Shown piece by piece: positions 7,098-14,218 of a stretch of DNA of 14,359 nucleotides. The position numbers and the translations under genes are program-made. The notes beneath the pieces are model-generated. The model saw only the letters and a list, made by a program, of their open reading frames with translations. It did no database searches and was not told the DNA's origin. Within the stretch, counting starts at the first letter, position 1. Every line of letters begins with the position of its first letter. Source of the DNA: Nitrososphaerota archaeon (GTDB lineage: Archaea; Thermoproteota; Bathyarchaeia; Bathyarchaeales; Bathycorpusculaceae); the NCBI GenBank assembly GCA_031282985.1, contig JAITCR010000061.1, positions 1 through 14,359 on the forward strand. Reading direction: 5' to 3'.

Positions 7098-8123
7098 TTG
7101 TCAACACACATAGCAATGCTTTACACCCAAGAAACTGGGAAAACAGTAAAATGCTGTTTATGCGCCCGACGTTGCTCAATTAGCGATGGCTCATCTGGAT
7201 TTTGCTCAGTTCGTAAAAACCAAGACGGCATATTATACACCTTAAATTACGGTAAAGCCGTTGCTTTTGGAGTTGACCCCATCGGTAAAAAACCTCTACT
7301 GCACTTCAACCCTGGCGCGTCAGTGGTGTCAATTGCCGCTGCGGGATGTAATTTTCATTGCCAATTTTGTGATAACTGGATGATAAGCCAAGGTAAAGAG
7401 GTTACAGAGAATTCTTTGTTGCCTGAAGAGATTGTTAGATTAGCAAAAGAGGCAAATTGTCAAGGGATAAGCTACACTTACACTGAGCCTACAGTTTTTA
7501 TGGAGTATGTCTATGATACTGCCAAGCTTGCTCATGAAGCGGGTTTTTTTAACACGTTTGTAACTAACGGATATATGACTCATGAAACGGTAAAAACAAT
7601 TTTGCCCTATATTGATGCGGTGACAGTGGATTTTAAAGCAGCTGGTAACCCTGATTTTTATAAGACTGTTTCTGCTGTATCTGATGTGAAACCAATTTTT
7701 GAAGCTTTAAAAGAATTAAAGTTTGCAGGAGTCCACATTGAAATAACCAATCTTGTTATCCCCAAAATGGGTGATTCGATGCATCAAATAAAATGTTTGG
7801 CAAAATGGATTAATGACTATTTAGGGCCAAATACGCCCTTTCATTTGTTACGTTTTCATCCTGACTACAAAATGTCTGCGCTTCCAGTTACATCTATAGA
7901 GTGTATGGAGACTGCTTATCTTGTAGCCAAAGGTGAAGGCTTACTATTTACTTACCTTGGAAACGTGCCTATGCATGTAGCAGAAAATACGTATTGTCCT
8001 GCATGCAGTGAACCAGTAATACATCGCAACGGTTTTAAAATTGCCCAATGGGACATAACTAGTGATATGTGCTGTAAATTCTGTGGAAACCACTTGCCCA
8101 TTAAAGGTAAATATTACCCTTAA
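7098..8123 (+). CDS. amrS: AmmeMemoRadiSam-system radical SAM protein (PflA-like)
   Basis: This cytoplasmic radical S-adenosylmethionine enzyme is related to pyruvate formate-lyase activating enzymes. The 4Fe-4S motif CNFHCQFC (C84, C88, C91) binds SAM. Upstream are CCLCARRC at 19-26 and C36 in the family pattern CxLCxxxC...GxCxVRxN, followed by VDPIGKKPLLHF (60-70). The C-terminus carries a zinc-ribbon-like set, CPAC at 300-303 and CCKFC at 325-329. The 341 residues suit AmrS proteins. The reaction is not established; the name comes from frequent linkage to AMMECR1- and Memo-domain proteins, neither of which is nearby. The start is uncertain: TTG 7098 keeps the usual residues before AMLY, while ATG 7116 is the alternative. 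Neither has a clear Shine-Dalgarno sequence. Confidence 0.9.
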   Translation: MSTHIAMLYTQETGKTVKCCLCARRCSISDGSSGFCSVRKNQDGILYTLNYGKAVAFGVDPIGKKPLLHFNPGASVVSIAAAGCNFHCQFCDNWMISQGKEVTENSLLPEEIVRLAKEANCQGISYTYTEPTVFMEYVYDTAKLAHEAGFFNTFVTNGYMTHETVKTILPYIDAVTVDFKAAGNPDFYKTVSAVSDVKPIFEALKELKFAGVHIEITNLVIPKMGDSMHQIKCLAKWINDYLGPNTPFHLLRFHPDYKMSALPVTSIECMETAYLVAKGEGLLFTYLGNVPMHVAENTYCPACSEPVIHRNGFKIAQWDITSDMCCKFCGNHLPIKGKYYP

Positions 8124-8154
8124 GTTTACACTTAAATAACTAACAAATAACTGT

Positions 8155-8165
8155 TTTTATAAAAA
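8155..8165 (+). promoter_or_regulatory. TATA box of ftr
   Basis: TTTTATAAAAA is a near-ideal archaeal TATA box, centred about 48 bases before ATG 8208. A start site near 8185 would leave a short leader with AAGGT at about 8195-8199 as a weak Shine-Dalgarno sequence. This implies that ftr has its own promoter despite following amrS by only 84 bp. Confidence 0.6.
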
Positions 8166-8207
8166 CTCTTAAATTATACAAATACCAACTGAATCAAGGT
8201 CCATTCC

Positions 8208-9221
8208 ATGTCATCAAACACTAACAAACTTAAACTTGTAGGGTATGACGATAAAGAGCAAGTTTTTCTCGTAAAGTCTGCAGCGAATCAAATTGTTAAA
8301 GTAAGTGATACCTTCGCTGAAATGTTCCCGCTTTGGGTGGGGAGAGTTCTAATTACCGCCCAGAATGAGAAATGGGCACAAATTGCTGGAAACATAACCA
8401 CAGGGTTTGCCACAAGTGTAATCGCTGCTTCAGCAGAAGCATCAATTGAATGTGCAGTTCCAGCAGATCAAACTCCAGACAAACGGCCTGGTGTATTGAT
8501 TCAAATTTATAACCGCGACCGCTTCGAATTAAAGGGTCAACTTTTGGGCCGTATTGGCCAATGTGTTATGACCTGTCCATCAACTGCAGCATTTAACGGT
8601 TTACTTGGCAAACGAACTCTCAATATTGGTAGTAGTCTTCGTTATTTTGGTGATGGTTTTCAAAAGAAAACTATGGTTGGTGGGCGTAAATGCTGGAAAA
8701 TCCCCGTAATGGAAGGAAACTTTATAGTTGAAGATGGTTTTGGTGCTATGGAAGCAGTTGCAGGTGGTAATTATATGATTTTTGCTAAGACCCAACCTGA
8801 AGCTTTAGCAGCATCTGAAGCAGCCGTAGATGCAATACGTGAACAAGTTCCAAATGTAATTATGCCTTTCCCTGGTGGTGTGTGTCGTTCTGGGAGCAAG
8901 GCAGGTTCTATGAAATATAAACTGAAAGCTTCAACAAACCAAGATTATTGTCCATCATTGCGGACAATTGTCCCCGGTACAGTTGTTCCAGAAGATGCAA
9001 ATAGTGTCTTTGAGATTGTCCTTAACGGTTTAACATTAGAAGCAGTTAACAAAGCAATGCAAGTTGGTGTTGCAGCTTCGATTAACTGTCCTGGGGTTGT
9101 TAAAATCTCTGCTGGTAACTATGGTGGTAAATTAGGTCCATACAAATCTTTCCTAAGAGATGCTATCGGTGCTCCTGCACCCGAACCAAAAACAGTACCA
9201 GCTGAGAAACAAAAAGCTTAA
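8208..9221 (+). CDS. ftr: Formylmethanofuran--tetrahydromethanopterin N-formyltransferase
   Basis: Ftr transfers the formyl group between formylmethanofuran and N5 of tetrahydromethanopterin, the second step of the archaeal methyl branch of CO2 reduction, or its reverse. The core aligns with methanogen Ftr throughout: DTFAEMF, RVLITA, ATSVI, RPGVLIQIYN, LLGRIGQCVMTCPSTAAFNGL, VGGRKCWKIPVMEGNF, AVAGGNYMIF, FPGGVCRSGSKAGSMKYK, and ISAGNYGGKLGPY near the end. At 337 residues it is longer than the roughly 297 of methanogen enzymes. The extra length is about 27 residues before the usual start plus a Pro/Ala/Lys-rich C-terminal tail. No alternative start codon exists closer to the core, so the N-terminal extension appears real. 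Bacterial FhcD homologues share this fold, but the archaeal context favours Ftr. Confidence 0.96.
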   Translation: MSSNTNKLKLVGYDDKEQVFLVKSAANQIVKVSDTFAEMFPLWVGRVLITAQNEKWAQIAGNITTGFATSVIAASAEASIECAVPADQTPDKRPGVLIQIYNRDRFELKGQLLGRIGQCVMTCPSTAAFNGLLGKRTLNIGSSLRYFGDGFQKKTMVGGRKCWKIPVMEGNFIVEDGFGAMEAVAGGNYMIFAKTQPEALAASEAAVDAIREQVPNVIMPFPGGVCRSGSKAGSMKYKLKASTNQDYCPSLRTIVPGTVVPEDANSVFEIVLNGLTLEAVNKAMQVGVAASINCPGVVKISAGNYGGKLGPYKSFLRDAIGAPAPEPKTVPAEKQKA

Positions 9222-9379
9222 CGCCTTCTTTTATTATGTACGGCTCCAAAATTTTTTGGTGTTATCTCTGTTAGGGCATAGTTTTTATTTTCGATAAAAT
9301 CTGTAAAGTGACTTTTTTGTGTGGGCAATGTGTACGCTGTTTAAACCGTAGGTGTATGTTTAGTAGGAACTTTTATTTT

Positions 9380-9390
9380 GTTCTTATATC
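9380..9390 (+). promoter_or_regulatory. Possible TATA box of prf1
   Basis: GTTCTTATATC lies about 40 bases before GTG 9428 in a 206-bp gap. It would start transcription near 9411. The element is weak. The rest of the gap shows no gene. Confidence 0.3.
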
Positions 9391-9427
9391 CCTTCTTTAG
9401 AGTAATCTTGCTTAAACGTGAATTATT

Positions 9428-10693
9428 GTGAGTACTGCAAAAAAAGACAGCTTAGAACTATATCGAACAAGGAAGGCAATTAACACTTTAGCTACTAAAG
9501 AGGGTAGTCATACAGAGCTGATTACGATTTATGTGCCGCCAGGTAAACAGATTAGTGATGCACTTAACCTTCTGCGAGAAGAATATGGTACAGCTACTAA
9601 TATTAAATCAAATGTTACCCGTAAAAATGTTTTAGATGCTATTGTTAAAGCACAACAGAAACTTAAATTATTCAAAGATCCTGGAGAAAAGGGGTTGGTT
9701 ATCTTTTGTGGTGCGCTTCCCCAAGAGGGTGCTGGGCCAGGAACTGAGCGTATGGAATCTTGGGTTATTGTACCACCTGAACCGATTCGTATTTTCCTAT
9801 ATCGTTGTGATTCGCGTTTTCACACTGAACACTTGCAAGAGATGCTGCGGGAAAAAGAAACTTATGGTATCATGTTAATTGATGCAACAAACGCTACAAT
9901 AGCCACTTTGACGGGTAAGCATCTAAATATTGTTCGTGAAATGACTTCTGGTGTTGCCGGCAAAACTCGTGCTGGTGGGCAGTCTGCTAGACGATATGAA
10001 CGTCTCCGTGAAATGCAGTTAAACGAGTATTTTGCTCGTGCTGGGGGGCACGCTAACGAAATTTTCTTACCAATAGAGAACCTTAAAGGAATTATCTTAG
10101 GCGGGCCGGGTCCAACAAAGTATGATTTCCAAAAAGGCGATTATCTCAATTATCAGCTTAAAAACAAAATTTTAGATGTTGTTGACACTGCCTATGTTGA
10201 AGAACAGGGTGTTAAAGAAGTCGTAGAGAAAGCTCCTGAAATCATGAAAAAAGTTCGTTATATTGAAGAAAAGCAAATTATGCAAAAGTTCCTCTACGAA
10301 GTTGGACATGACACTGGTTTAATTACTTATGGTGAGACTGAAGTGCGTAAGGCTTTGCAGGCTGGTCAAATTAGAATGCTTTTGATCTCTGAAGCACTTG
10401 ACATGCAGCGTGTAGCCATGAAATGTGGGGCATGTAACTATCAAGAGCAAGAAACTGTCAAAGTCTCTGGTATGCAAACATTTGAGCAAAGCCTCGCTGG
10501 TAAACCTTGTCCCAAATGCACTGCACCATCCTTGTCTATAACTGATAAAATTGACTTAATCGACGATTTAGCACAGCTTGCCGAATACTCAAACACAGAC
10601 ATTGAAGTAATTTCAACAGAAACCGAAGAAGGTCAAATGCTAAAAAGCGCTTTTAACGGTTTAGCCGCTATACTGCGGTTCAAAATGCAGTAA
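9428..10693 (+). CDS. prf1: Peptide chain release factor aRF1
   Basis: aRF1 is the archaeal class I release factor that reads all three stop codons and triggers peptidyl-tRNA hydrolysis; it is homologous to eRF1. The 421 residues fit the family. In domain 1, TATNIKS places NIKS at 58-61 and YRCDSRF (YxCxxxF) at 125-131, both in the stop-codon pocket. Domain 2 has GKTRAGGQSARRYERLR with the catalytic GGQ at 183-185. Domain 3 includes the C-terminal EALDMQRV segment followed by CGAC and CPKC, a small zinc-binding mini-domain typical of archaeal forms. The start is GTG 9428. The gene is convergent with the minus-strand DUF167 gene, with an 8-bp gap between their ends. Confidence 0.97.
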   Translation: MSTAKKDSLELYRTRKAINTLATKEGSHTELITIYVPPGKQISDALNLLREEYGTATNIKSNVTRKNVLDAIVKAQQKLKLFKDPGEKGLVIFCGALPQEGAGPGTERMESWVIVPPEPIRIFLYRCDSRFHTEHLQEMLREKETYGIMLIDATNATIATLTGKHLNIVREMTSGVAGKTRAGGQSARRYERLREMQLNEYFARAGGHANEIFLPIENLKGIILGGPGPTKYDFQKGDYLNYQLKNKILDVVDTAYVEEQGVKEVVEKAPEIMKKVRYIEEKQIMQKFLYEVGHDTGLITYGETEVRKALQAGQIRMLLISEALDMQRVAMKCGACNYQEQETVKVSGMQTFEQSLAGKPCPKCTAPSLSITDKIDLIDDLAQLAEYSNTDIEVISTETEEGQMLKSAFNGLAAILRFKMQ

Positions 10694-10701
10694 GGAAACA
10701 T

Positions 10702-10974
10702 TTACTTTTTCTCTAAAAACTGTTCCAGTTCTTTTTTCTTTATTTCAATGGTTAACTGTTTGTGTCTGGAAGTAACACCTGAAACTAGTTTGACATTTGT
10801 ATGGAAAAATTTTGTTAGTTCTTTGAGGATTTCTTTGTTTACTTTTCCTTTTTCTGGTTCTTCTGTAGCATAAACAACAATGTCATCTCCATTAAGTTCT
10901 ATGGCAAATTTAGAACTGTTGGGTTTAACAAAAATGGTAATTAGAACGCCATCAGCTGTTTCTTTGATACTCAT
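10702..10974 (-). CDS. DUF167 (YggU-like) small conserved protein
   Basis: The 90-residue protein matches the DUF167/YggU fold: an N-terminal strand VLITIFVKPNSSKFAI (the PxS/K motif), then a central EPEKGKVNKEILKELTKFF helix with the conserved GKxNxE pattern, then VKLVSGVTSRHKQLTIE. The molecular role of this family is unknown. It starts 19 bp after the stop of the topoisomerase IB gene on the same strand, so the two are very likely one transcript. Its 3' end faces the end of prf1 with only 8 bp between them, leaving little room for separate terminators. Confidence 0.88.
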   Translation of the reverse strand: MSIKETADGVLITIFVKPNSSKFAIELNGDDIVVYATEEPEKGKVNKEILKELTKFFHTNVKLVSGVTSRHKQLTIEIKKKELEQFLEKK

Positions 10975-10993
10975 ACTGATGTACGCTCGGCCG

Positions 10994-12634
10994 TTATGTG
11001 TTGGGGTCTGTTTTTTTGGTTTTGTCTTGAAGTGCCCAACTGAATTTGTTACGCAGTGTTGTTGGGTAGAATTTGGTTATGTCAAACTTTACTTTCTTTG
11101 CCCACTTTACATATGCTTGTGGGTCGATGTATGACTTTAGGGAGGTGCCCAAGTTGTATTCGCGAGTAAGTTTTGTTAATTCAAGATCTAATTTTGCTTT
11201 TTCAACACGTGTTTCAAGTGACTCGATTTTTTTGCCTTCTGCTTTTTTTGCTTTAAGCTGTGCTTGCATAAATTTGAGGTTCTCTTCTTTTTGTTTTAGA
11301 CGTTCATCAAATGTGGATGGAATTTTGCGTTTATGGTTTGCAACTTCTGCAACTTTAAGATTAGCCATTTTAGCTGCATAATTCTTTTTGTAATCTGGGT
11401 CTGTTTTAGTTACGCCGCTTTTGTCAAGTTCTTCTTTTAGGGTTTTAGTACATTTCCAGGTGCGGAAAACTTTTGCTGTGAGCTTTGGTACTTTCTCAGA
11501 TAAGAATCTTGATACTTTTTTGCTATCTATGCCTTCAAAAAGATACTGTTTACTCCTGTCTTTCTTGAATTCTTCAAGATTCTTTACAATTTGAACTGGT
11601 GCTTGTATGGTTTTTATCCATTGTACGCTGTCTTTACCTAAAAAGTCAAAAGTAACCTTGTTACCCTTCAGGCTTATGTGTTCATCTCTAAGTGTAATAG
11701 CACCAACAGTGTCTGCCTCCTCTGGATCTTTTTCATCACCAACTCTCATGTTGACAGCAAGAATCAACCACGCAACTGTTGATACTTTACGTCGTTCTAT
11801 CTCTTTTGCTTCAAGATTCTTGTTAATATGCTTCTCTACATGCTCTATTTGTTTTCCAAGATTTTCAGCTTTCTGAAATTTTTCTTTCTCACGTTCCTGT
11901 TTTAAAAATGCTGTATCACTAAACCAGACGTATTTGGCTTTGTCTGTGAGTTTATCCACCCATTTAGCTACATACATCCTGTCTGGTTCCCACGTAATCT
12001 TCCACCCTTTCAGCTTAGGTGCATCTGGTGAAAGATTTAATGTGATATTTTCTTGGCTCGGGCCCTCTTTCCATCTGCCACGTTGTGGGTGATCCCCTCT
12101 GCCCGCGAAAAGGCATGACGGTTCAGATGTCCAGTTAGCTACTTCCAGTTTTTGGCCGTCAACTTCAGCGTAACCAAACTTTTCTTTCATCTCTAACCGT
12201 TTTACTTTACGCTCTTCCGCTTGAATTTTCTTCTCTTCTTTAGTTAACGATTCTCTTTTTGCTTTCTCGTCAAGAACGAAACTTGTTATTTCACTAAAAT
12301 CAATCTCAAATTGTTGTTTTCCACCCTTAACTTGAGTCAATGAAGAATTATCGATGCTTTCAATGTACTTGACTGTAAAAGTGTCTAGATACTTTGCGCT
12401 GAGATTTTCTTTTTTTAATTGTTCTAAAAATTCTCTCATAAAATTCTTAGTAAACACCTGATCTGGTGGTGCTATTGTAGTTAATAACGTTCTACGCACC
12501 CACGCTACTGCCATGGGTTCAGACTTTTTTGTGAGTGTAACCTTTTGACCTTGGATTTTAATGTTGAACCCTTTAAGATCATAAGGGGGAACATAAATCC
12601 CGTTATGCTTCAAACTTTTCATAACGTGCTTCAT
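10994..12634 (-). CDS. Eukaryotic-type DNA topoisomerase IB
   Basis: Type IB topoisomerase nicks one DNA strand through a 3'-phosphotyrosine intermediate and relaxes both positive and negative supercoils. All five catalytic residues can be placed: R297 (NMRVGDEK), K334 (DFLGKDS), R391 (TAKVFRTW), H434 (VANHKR) and the nucleophile Y502 (LGTSLKSYIDP). Residues about 1-240 form the eukaryote-like core cap (NGIYVPPY near 11, KWKEG-type GRWKEGPSQ at 186-194, LKGWKITWEPDRMYVAKW at 208-225). Residues 440-490 form the charged linker coiled coil before the Tyr domain. At 546 residues it resembles thaumarchaeal Top1B more than viral or bacterial forms. The start at 12634 has GAGGT seven bases upstream; the alternative ATG is at residue 5. 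It is probably an operon with the DUF167 gene. Confidence 0.95.
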   Translation of the reverse strand: MKHVMKSLKHNGIYVPPYDLKGFNIKIQGQKVTLTKKSEPMAVAWVRRTLLTTIAPPDQVFTKNFMREFLEQLKKENLSAKYLDTFTVKYIESIDNSSLTQVKGGKQQFEIDFSEITSFVLDEKAKRESLTKEEKKIQAEERKVKRLEMKEKFGYAEVDGQKLEVANWTSEPSCLFAGRGDHPQRGRWKEGPSQENITLNLSPDAPKLKGWKITWEPDRMYVAKWVDKLTDKAKYVWFSDTAFLKQEREKEKFQKAENLGKQIEHVEKHINKNLEAKEIERRKVSTVAWLILAVNMRVGDEKDPEEADTVGAITLRDEHISLKGNKVTFDFLGKDSVQWIKTIQAPVQIVKNLEEFKKDRSKQYLFEGIDSKKVSRFLSEKVPKLTAKVFRTWKCTKTLKEELDKSGVTKTDPDYKKNYAAKMANLKVAEVANHKRKIPSTFDERLKQKEENLKFMQAQLKAKKAEGKKIESLETRVEKAKLDLELTKLTREYNLGTSLKSYIDPQAYVKWAKKVKFDITKFYPTTLRNKFSWALQDKTKKTDPNT

Positions 12635-12665
12635 AACTTATACCTCAAATTTTAACAGATAATCA

Positions 12666-12707
12666 TCATTTCACTGAACCGCTATTATTTGCCTGTTCAG
12701 CTTTCAT
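12666..12707 (-). other. Possible 13-codon leader ORF upstream of topoisomerase IB
   Basis: The minus strand carries ATG-to-TGA for MKAEQANNSGSVK, about 30 bases before the topoisomerase start. A TATA-like GAGTATAAAG (plus 12728-12737) lies some 25 bases upstream of this ATG, so a transcript could begin at or near it. It is short enough to occur by chance, and no function is claimed. Confidence 0.15.
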
Positions 12708-12776
12708 TTTTACTGATGAACAAACAACTTTATACTCTTTACGTGGTTTAAAAATGTACTGTAAAAAATGAAAGCT
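12699..12776. repeat. Inverted repeat between metallopeptidase and topoisomerase IB
   Basis: AGCTTTCATTTTTAC (12699-12713) pairs with GTAAAAAATGAAAGCT (12761-12776), with one extra A, across about 47 bp. The right arm touches the stop codon of the metallopeptidase. In minus-strand RNA this would make a stem-loop that could end the metallopeptidase transcript, or it could be a small inserted element. The AT-rich loop contains the presumed topoisomerase promoter. Confidence 0.5.
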
Positions 12777-13183
12777 TACGAAAACAAACCTCTCTGCTTT
12801 TTTTCAGCCCTCGTCTGTTGCAATTTTTTATACACCATATCTACATTTTTACGCTCTACGTAACCTTTGTGAGGACGAAAACCACCACCAAAACCACCTG
12901 GAATATGCATCAATTCATGAATTAACACGCGTTCTTTGTCCTCAAATGACATTTTATCAAAAATTTCAGAGATGACTTCAATAGTGTAAGTTGGTGGTTG
13001 ATTTAGGATTCTCTGCCAAAGTTTTCCTAAGCCGTGAATACGCGCTATAGTGCGCTTGGCTTTGGAGCCTTTACTTCGAACACAAAATACATATTGAGAT
13101 TCAACATGATAAAATTTGCATTCCACTGCCAATTGGTCAACTTGTTTTTTGATTTCTGGTGCTTCAAAGTATTTAATTGGCAT
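12776..13183 (-). CDS. Small zinc metallopeptidase (putative, HELMH motif)
   Basis: This 135-residue protein has a zinc-protease signature, LIHELMHIPGGFGGGFRPHKGYV: HExxH at 89-93 with E90 as the catalytic base and H105 as a likely third ligand after a Gly-rich loop. It resembles the small 'putative metallopeptidase' family also found in phages (the PhageMetallopep type), which has no assigned substrate. There is no signal peptide or membrane segment, so it should act in the cytoplasm. A TATA-like sequence (minus strand, 13210-13201) is centred about 22-25 bases before the ATG and no Shine-Dalgarno sequence is seen, suggesting a leaderless mRNA. The neighbour downstream is topoisomerase IB, 140 bp away. 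Substrate and role are unknown. Confidence 0.8.
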   Translation of the reverse strand: MPIKYFEAPEIKKQVDQLAVECKFYHVESQYVFCVRSKGSKAKRTIARIHGLGKLWQRILNQPPTYTIEVISEIFDKMSFEDKERVLIHELMHIPGGFGGGFRPHKGYVERKNVDMVYKKLQQTRAEKKQRGLFS

Positions 13184-13199
13184 GCCAAATCTCTACTTA

Positions 13200-13210
13200 C
13201 TTTTATATGA
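13200..13210 (-). promoter_or_regulatory. TATA box implying a leaderless metallopeptidase mRNA
   Basis: On the minus strand TCATATAAAAG lies about 22-25 bases before ATG 13183. That is the usual TATA-to-start-site distance in archaea, so transcription would begin at or next to the start codon. Confidence 0.55.
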
Positions 13211-13244
13211 AAAATGTTGGTTAGTAAATTTATTGTTAAACTGG

Positions 13245-13676
13245 TTAATGAATGTAGTTTAATGTTTTATTTTGATCTTCATGTATTTGTTTCATTGATT
13301 CATAATGTGCTTCAACCATAATTTTGAGTGCTTCAATGTTCTTTTTAACGTCTTCTAATTCGCCGTTTTTTTGCATTGCCCCTGATTTAGTTAACTGTTC
13401 ATCAATATTGCCAACGGATACTTCCATTACTTTGACTTTGAATGCAAAAATTTGAAGTGCATAAAGTAGGCTCAAATGAGAGGTCAGTCGGTCAATTCGG
13501 TCAAGTTCCAGATTTCTGGCTATAAAAATTTTAATTTTTTGTTCTTGTGTGGCTGTTGATGACTGTAAAATTTGAGCATAAGCTGTTGCTTGCTTGTTTG
13601 CTGTTACTTTTGTTTCTTCCAGTCGATTCTGTAATCTTTTAGTGATTTTATCTAACATTTCTAGGACTTCGTCCAA
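13245..13676 (-). CDS. Hypothetical helical/coiled-coil protein
   Basis: I do not recognise this 143-residue protein. It is predicted almost entirely helical from its composition: charged heptad-like runs at 1-35 (MDEVLEMLDKITKRLQNRLEE) and about 100-140, with a more hydrophobic stretch (LSLLYALQIFAFKVKVMEV) at about 68-86 that looks like a buried helix rather than a clear membrane span. There are no cysteines and no catalytic motif. The start TTG 13676 is chosen because GAGGGG at 13685-13690 lies nine bases upstream. It has a TATA-like sequence farther upstream and is 61 bp before the metallopeptidase gene on the same strand. That gene seems to have its own promoter. Confidence 0.7.
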   Translation of the reverse strand: MDEVLEMLDKITKRLQNRLEETKVTANKQATAYAQILQSSTATQEQKIKIFIARNLELDRIDRLTSHLSLLYALQIFAFKVKVMEVSVGNIDEQLTKSGAMQKNGELEDVKKNIEALKIMVEAHYESMKQIHEDQNKTLNYIH

Positions 13677-13734
13677 ATCTGAATTCCCCTCAAATAATGT
13701 TCTGTTTATTTAGCCCAACAAGCAGTGACGCTCT

Positions 13735-13745
13735 TATTTAAATTA
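13735..13745 (-). promoter_or_regulatory. TATA-like element for the coiled-coil gene
   Basis: The minus strand reads TAATTTAAATA about 64 bases before TTG 13676. It would give a start site near 13714 and a leader of about 38 bases that includes the GAGGGG site. Confidence 0.35.
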
Positions 13746-13826
13746 ACTGAGCATCTGCCCAGCAAAAATTGAACTATTTTTTTGCTTATTTAACTTTTTA
13801 CACAATTTTTTTCTTCAACGACGTAC

Positions 13827-13959
13827 TATAGCAAAGTGAATTTACATTGGTGTGTTTTTCACATAGAAACGAGTGCAATCCTTAAAAACTATGGAAAATA
13901 AGCGTTATTTTAAACGACAAATTAAAACACACAGGTCAATGTCATTTTAACTTGCTATA
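13827..13959. mobile_element. 133-bp MITE-like element with TATAGCAA ends
   Basis: The left end TATAGCAAAGTGAA...ACATTGGTGTGTTTTT (13827-13857) and right end AAAACACAC...CAATGTCATTTTAACTTGCTATA (13924-13959) form a roughly 30-bp imperfect inverted repeat. TA at each tip would fit the TA target of IS630/Tc1-type transposases, so it may be a non-autonomous derivative of such an element. The interior encodes nothing. A matching single end occurs at 1705-1716. Confidence 0.6.
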
Positions 13960-14031
13960 ATCAATAGGCTTTTTGCATAACTATGGAAAACATGGTTGGT
14001 GTCTTGTTGGTAATGTTTTTGTGATTGTTGT

Positions 14032-14051
14032 ACGTCGTACGCATGAAAGTT
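14032..14051 (+). repeat. 20-bp direct repeat, right copy
   Basis: This is identical to 217-236, but the flanks differ on both sides: the neighbouring IS630 coding similarity does not continue here. It may be a tiny transposase relic or a recurring junction sequence. Confidence 0.8.
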
Positions 14052-14218
14052 TTTTGCGCAGTTGTTTAGTTAATTGTGTTTGTTGTGGCTTTGAGGGTTT
14101 TTAGAGTGTTAAGAGTTGTTTGAGGTATTTTACGGGGTTACAACAGATTATGTAGCGTTTTTTGGAGAGTGTTTATATTGGAATGAGGGCGTAGTGTTTT
14201 TGGGATTGTTTTGTGTTT

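Noticed and set aside
13887..13990. 12-bp repeat AACTATGGAAAA at 13887 and 13979
   Set aside because: It is short, AT-rich and present only twice, so it could be chance or part of the MITE debris.
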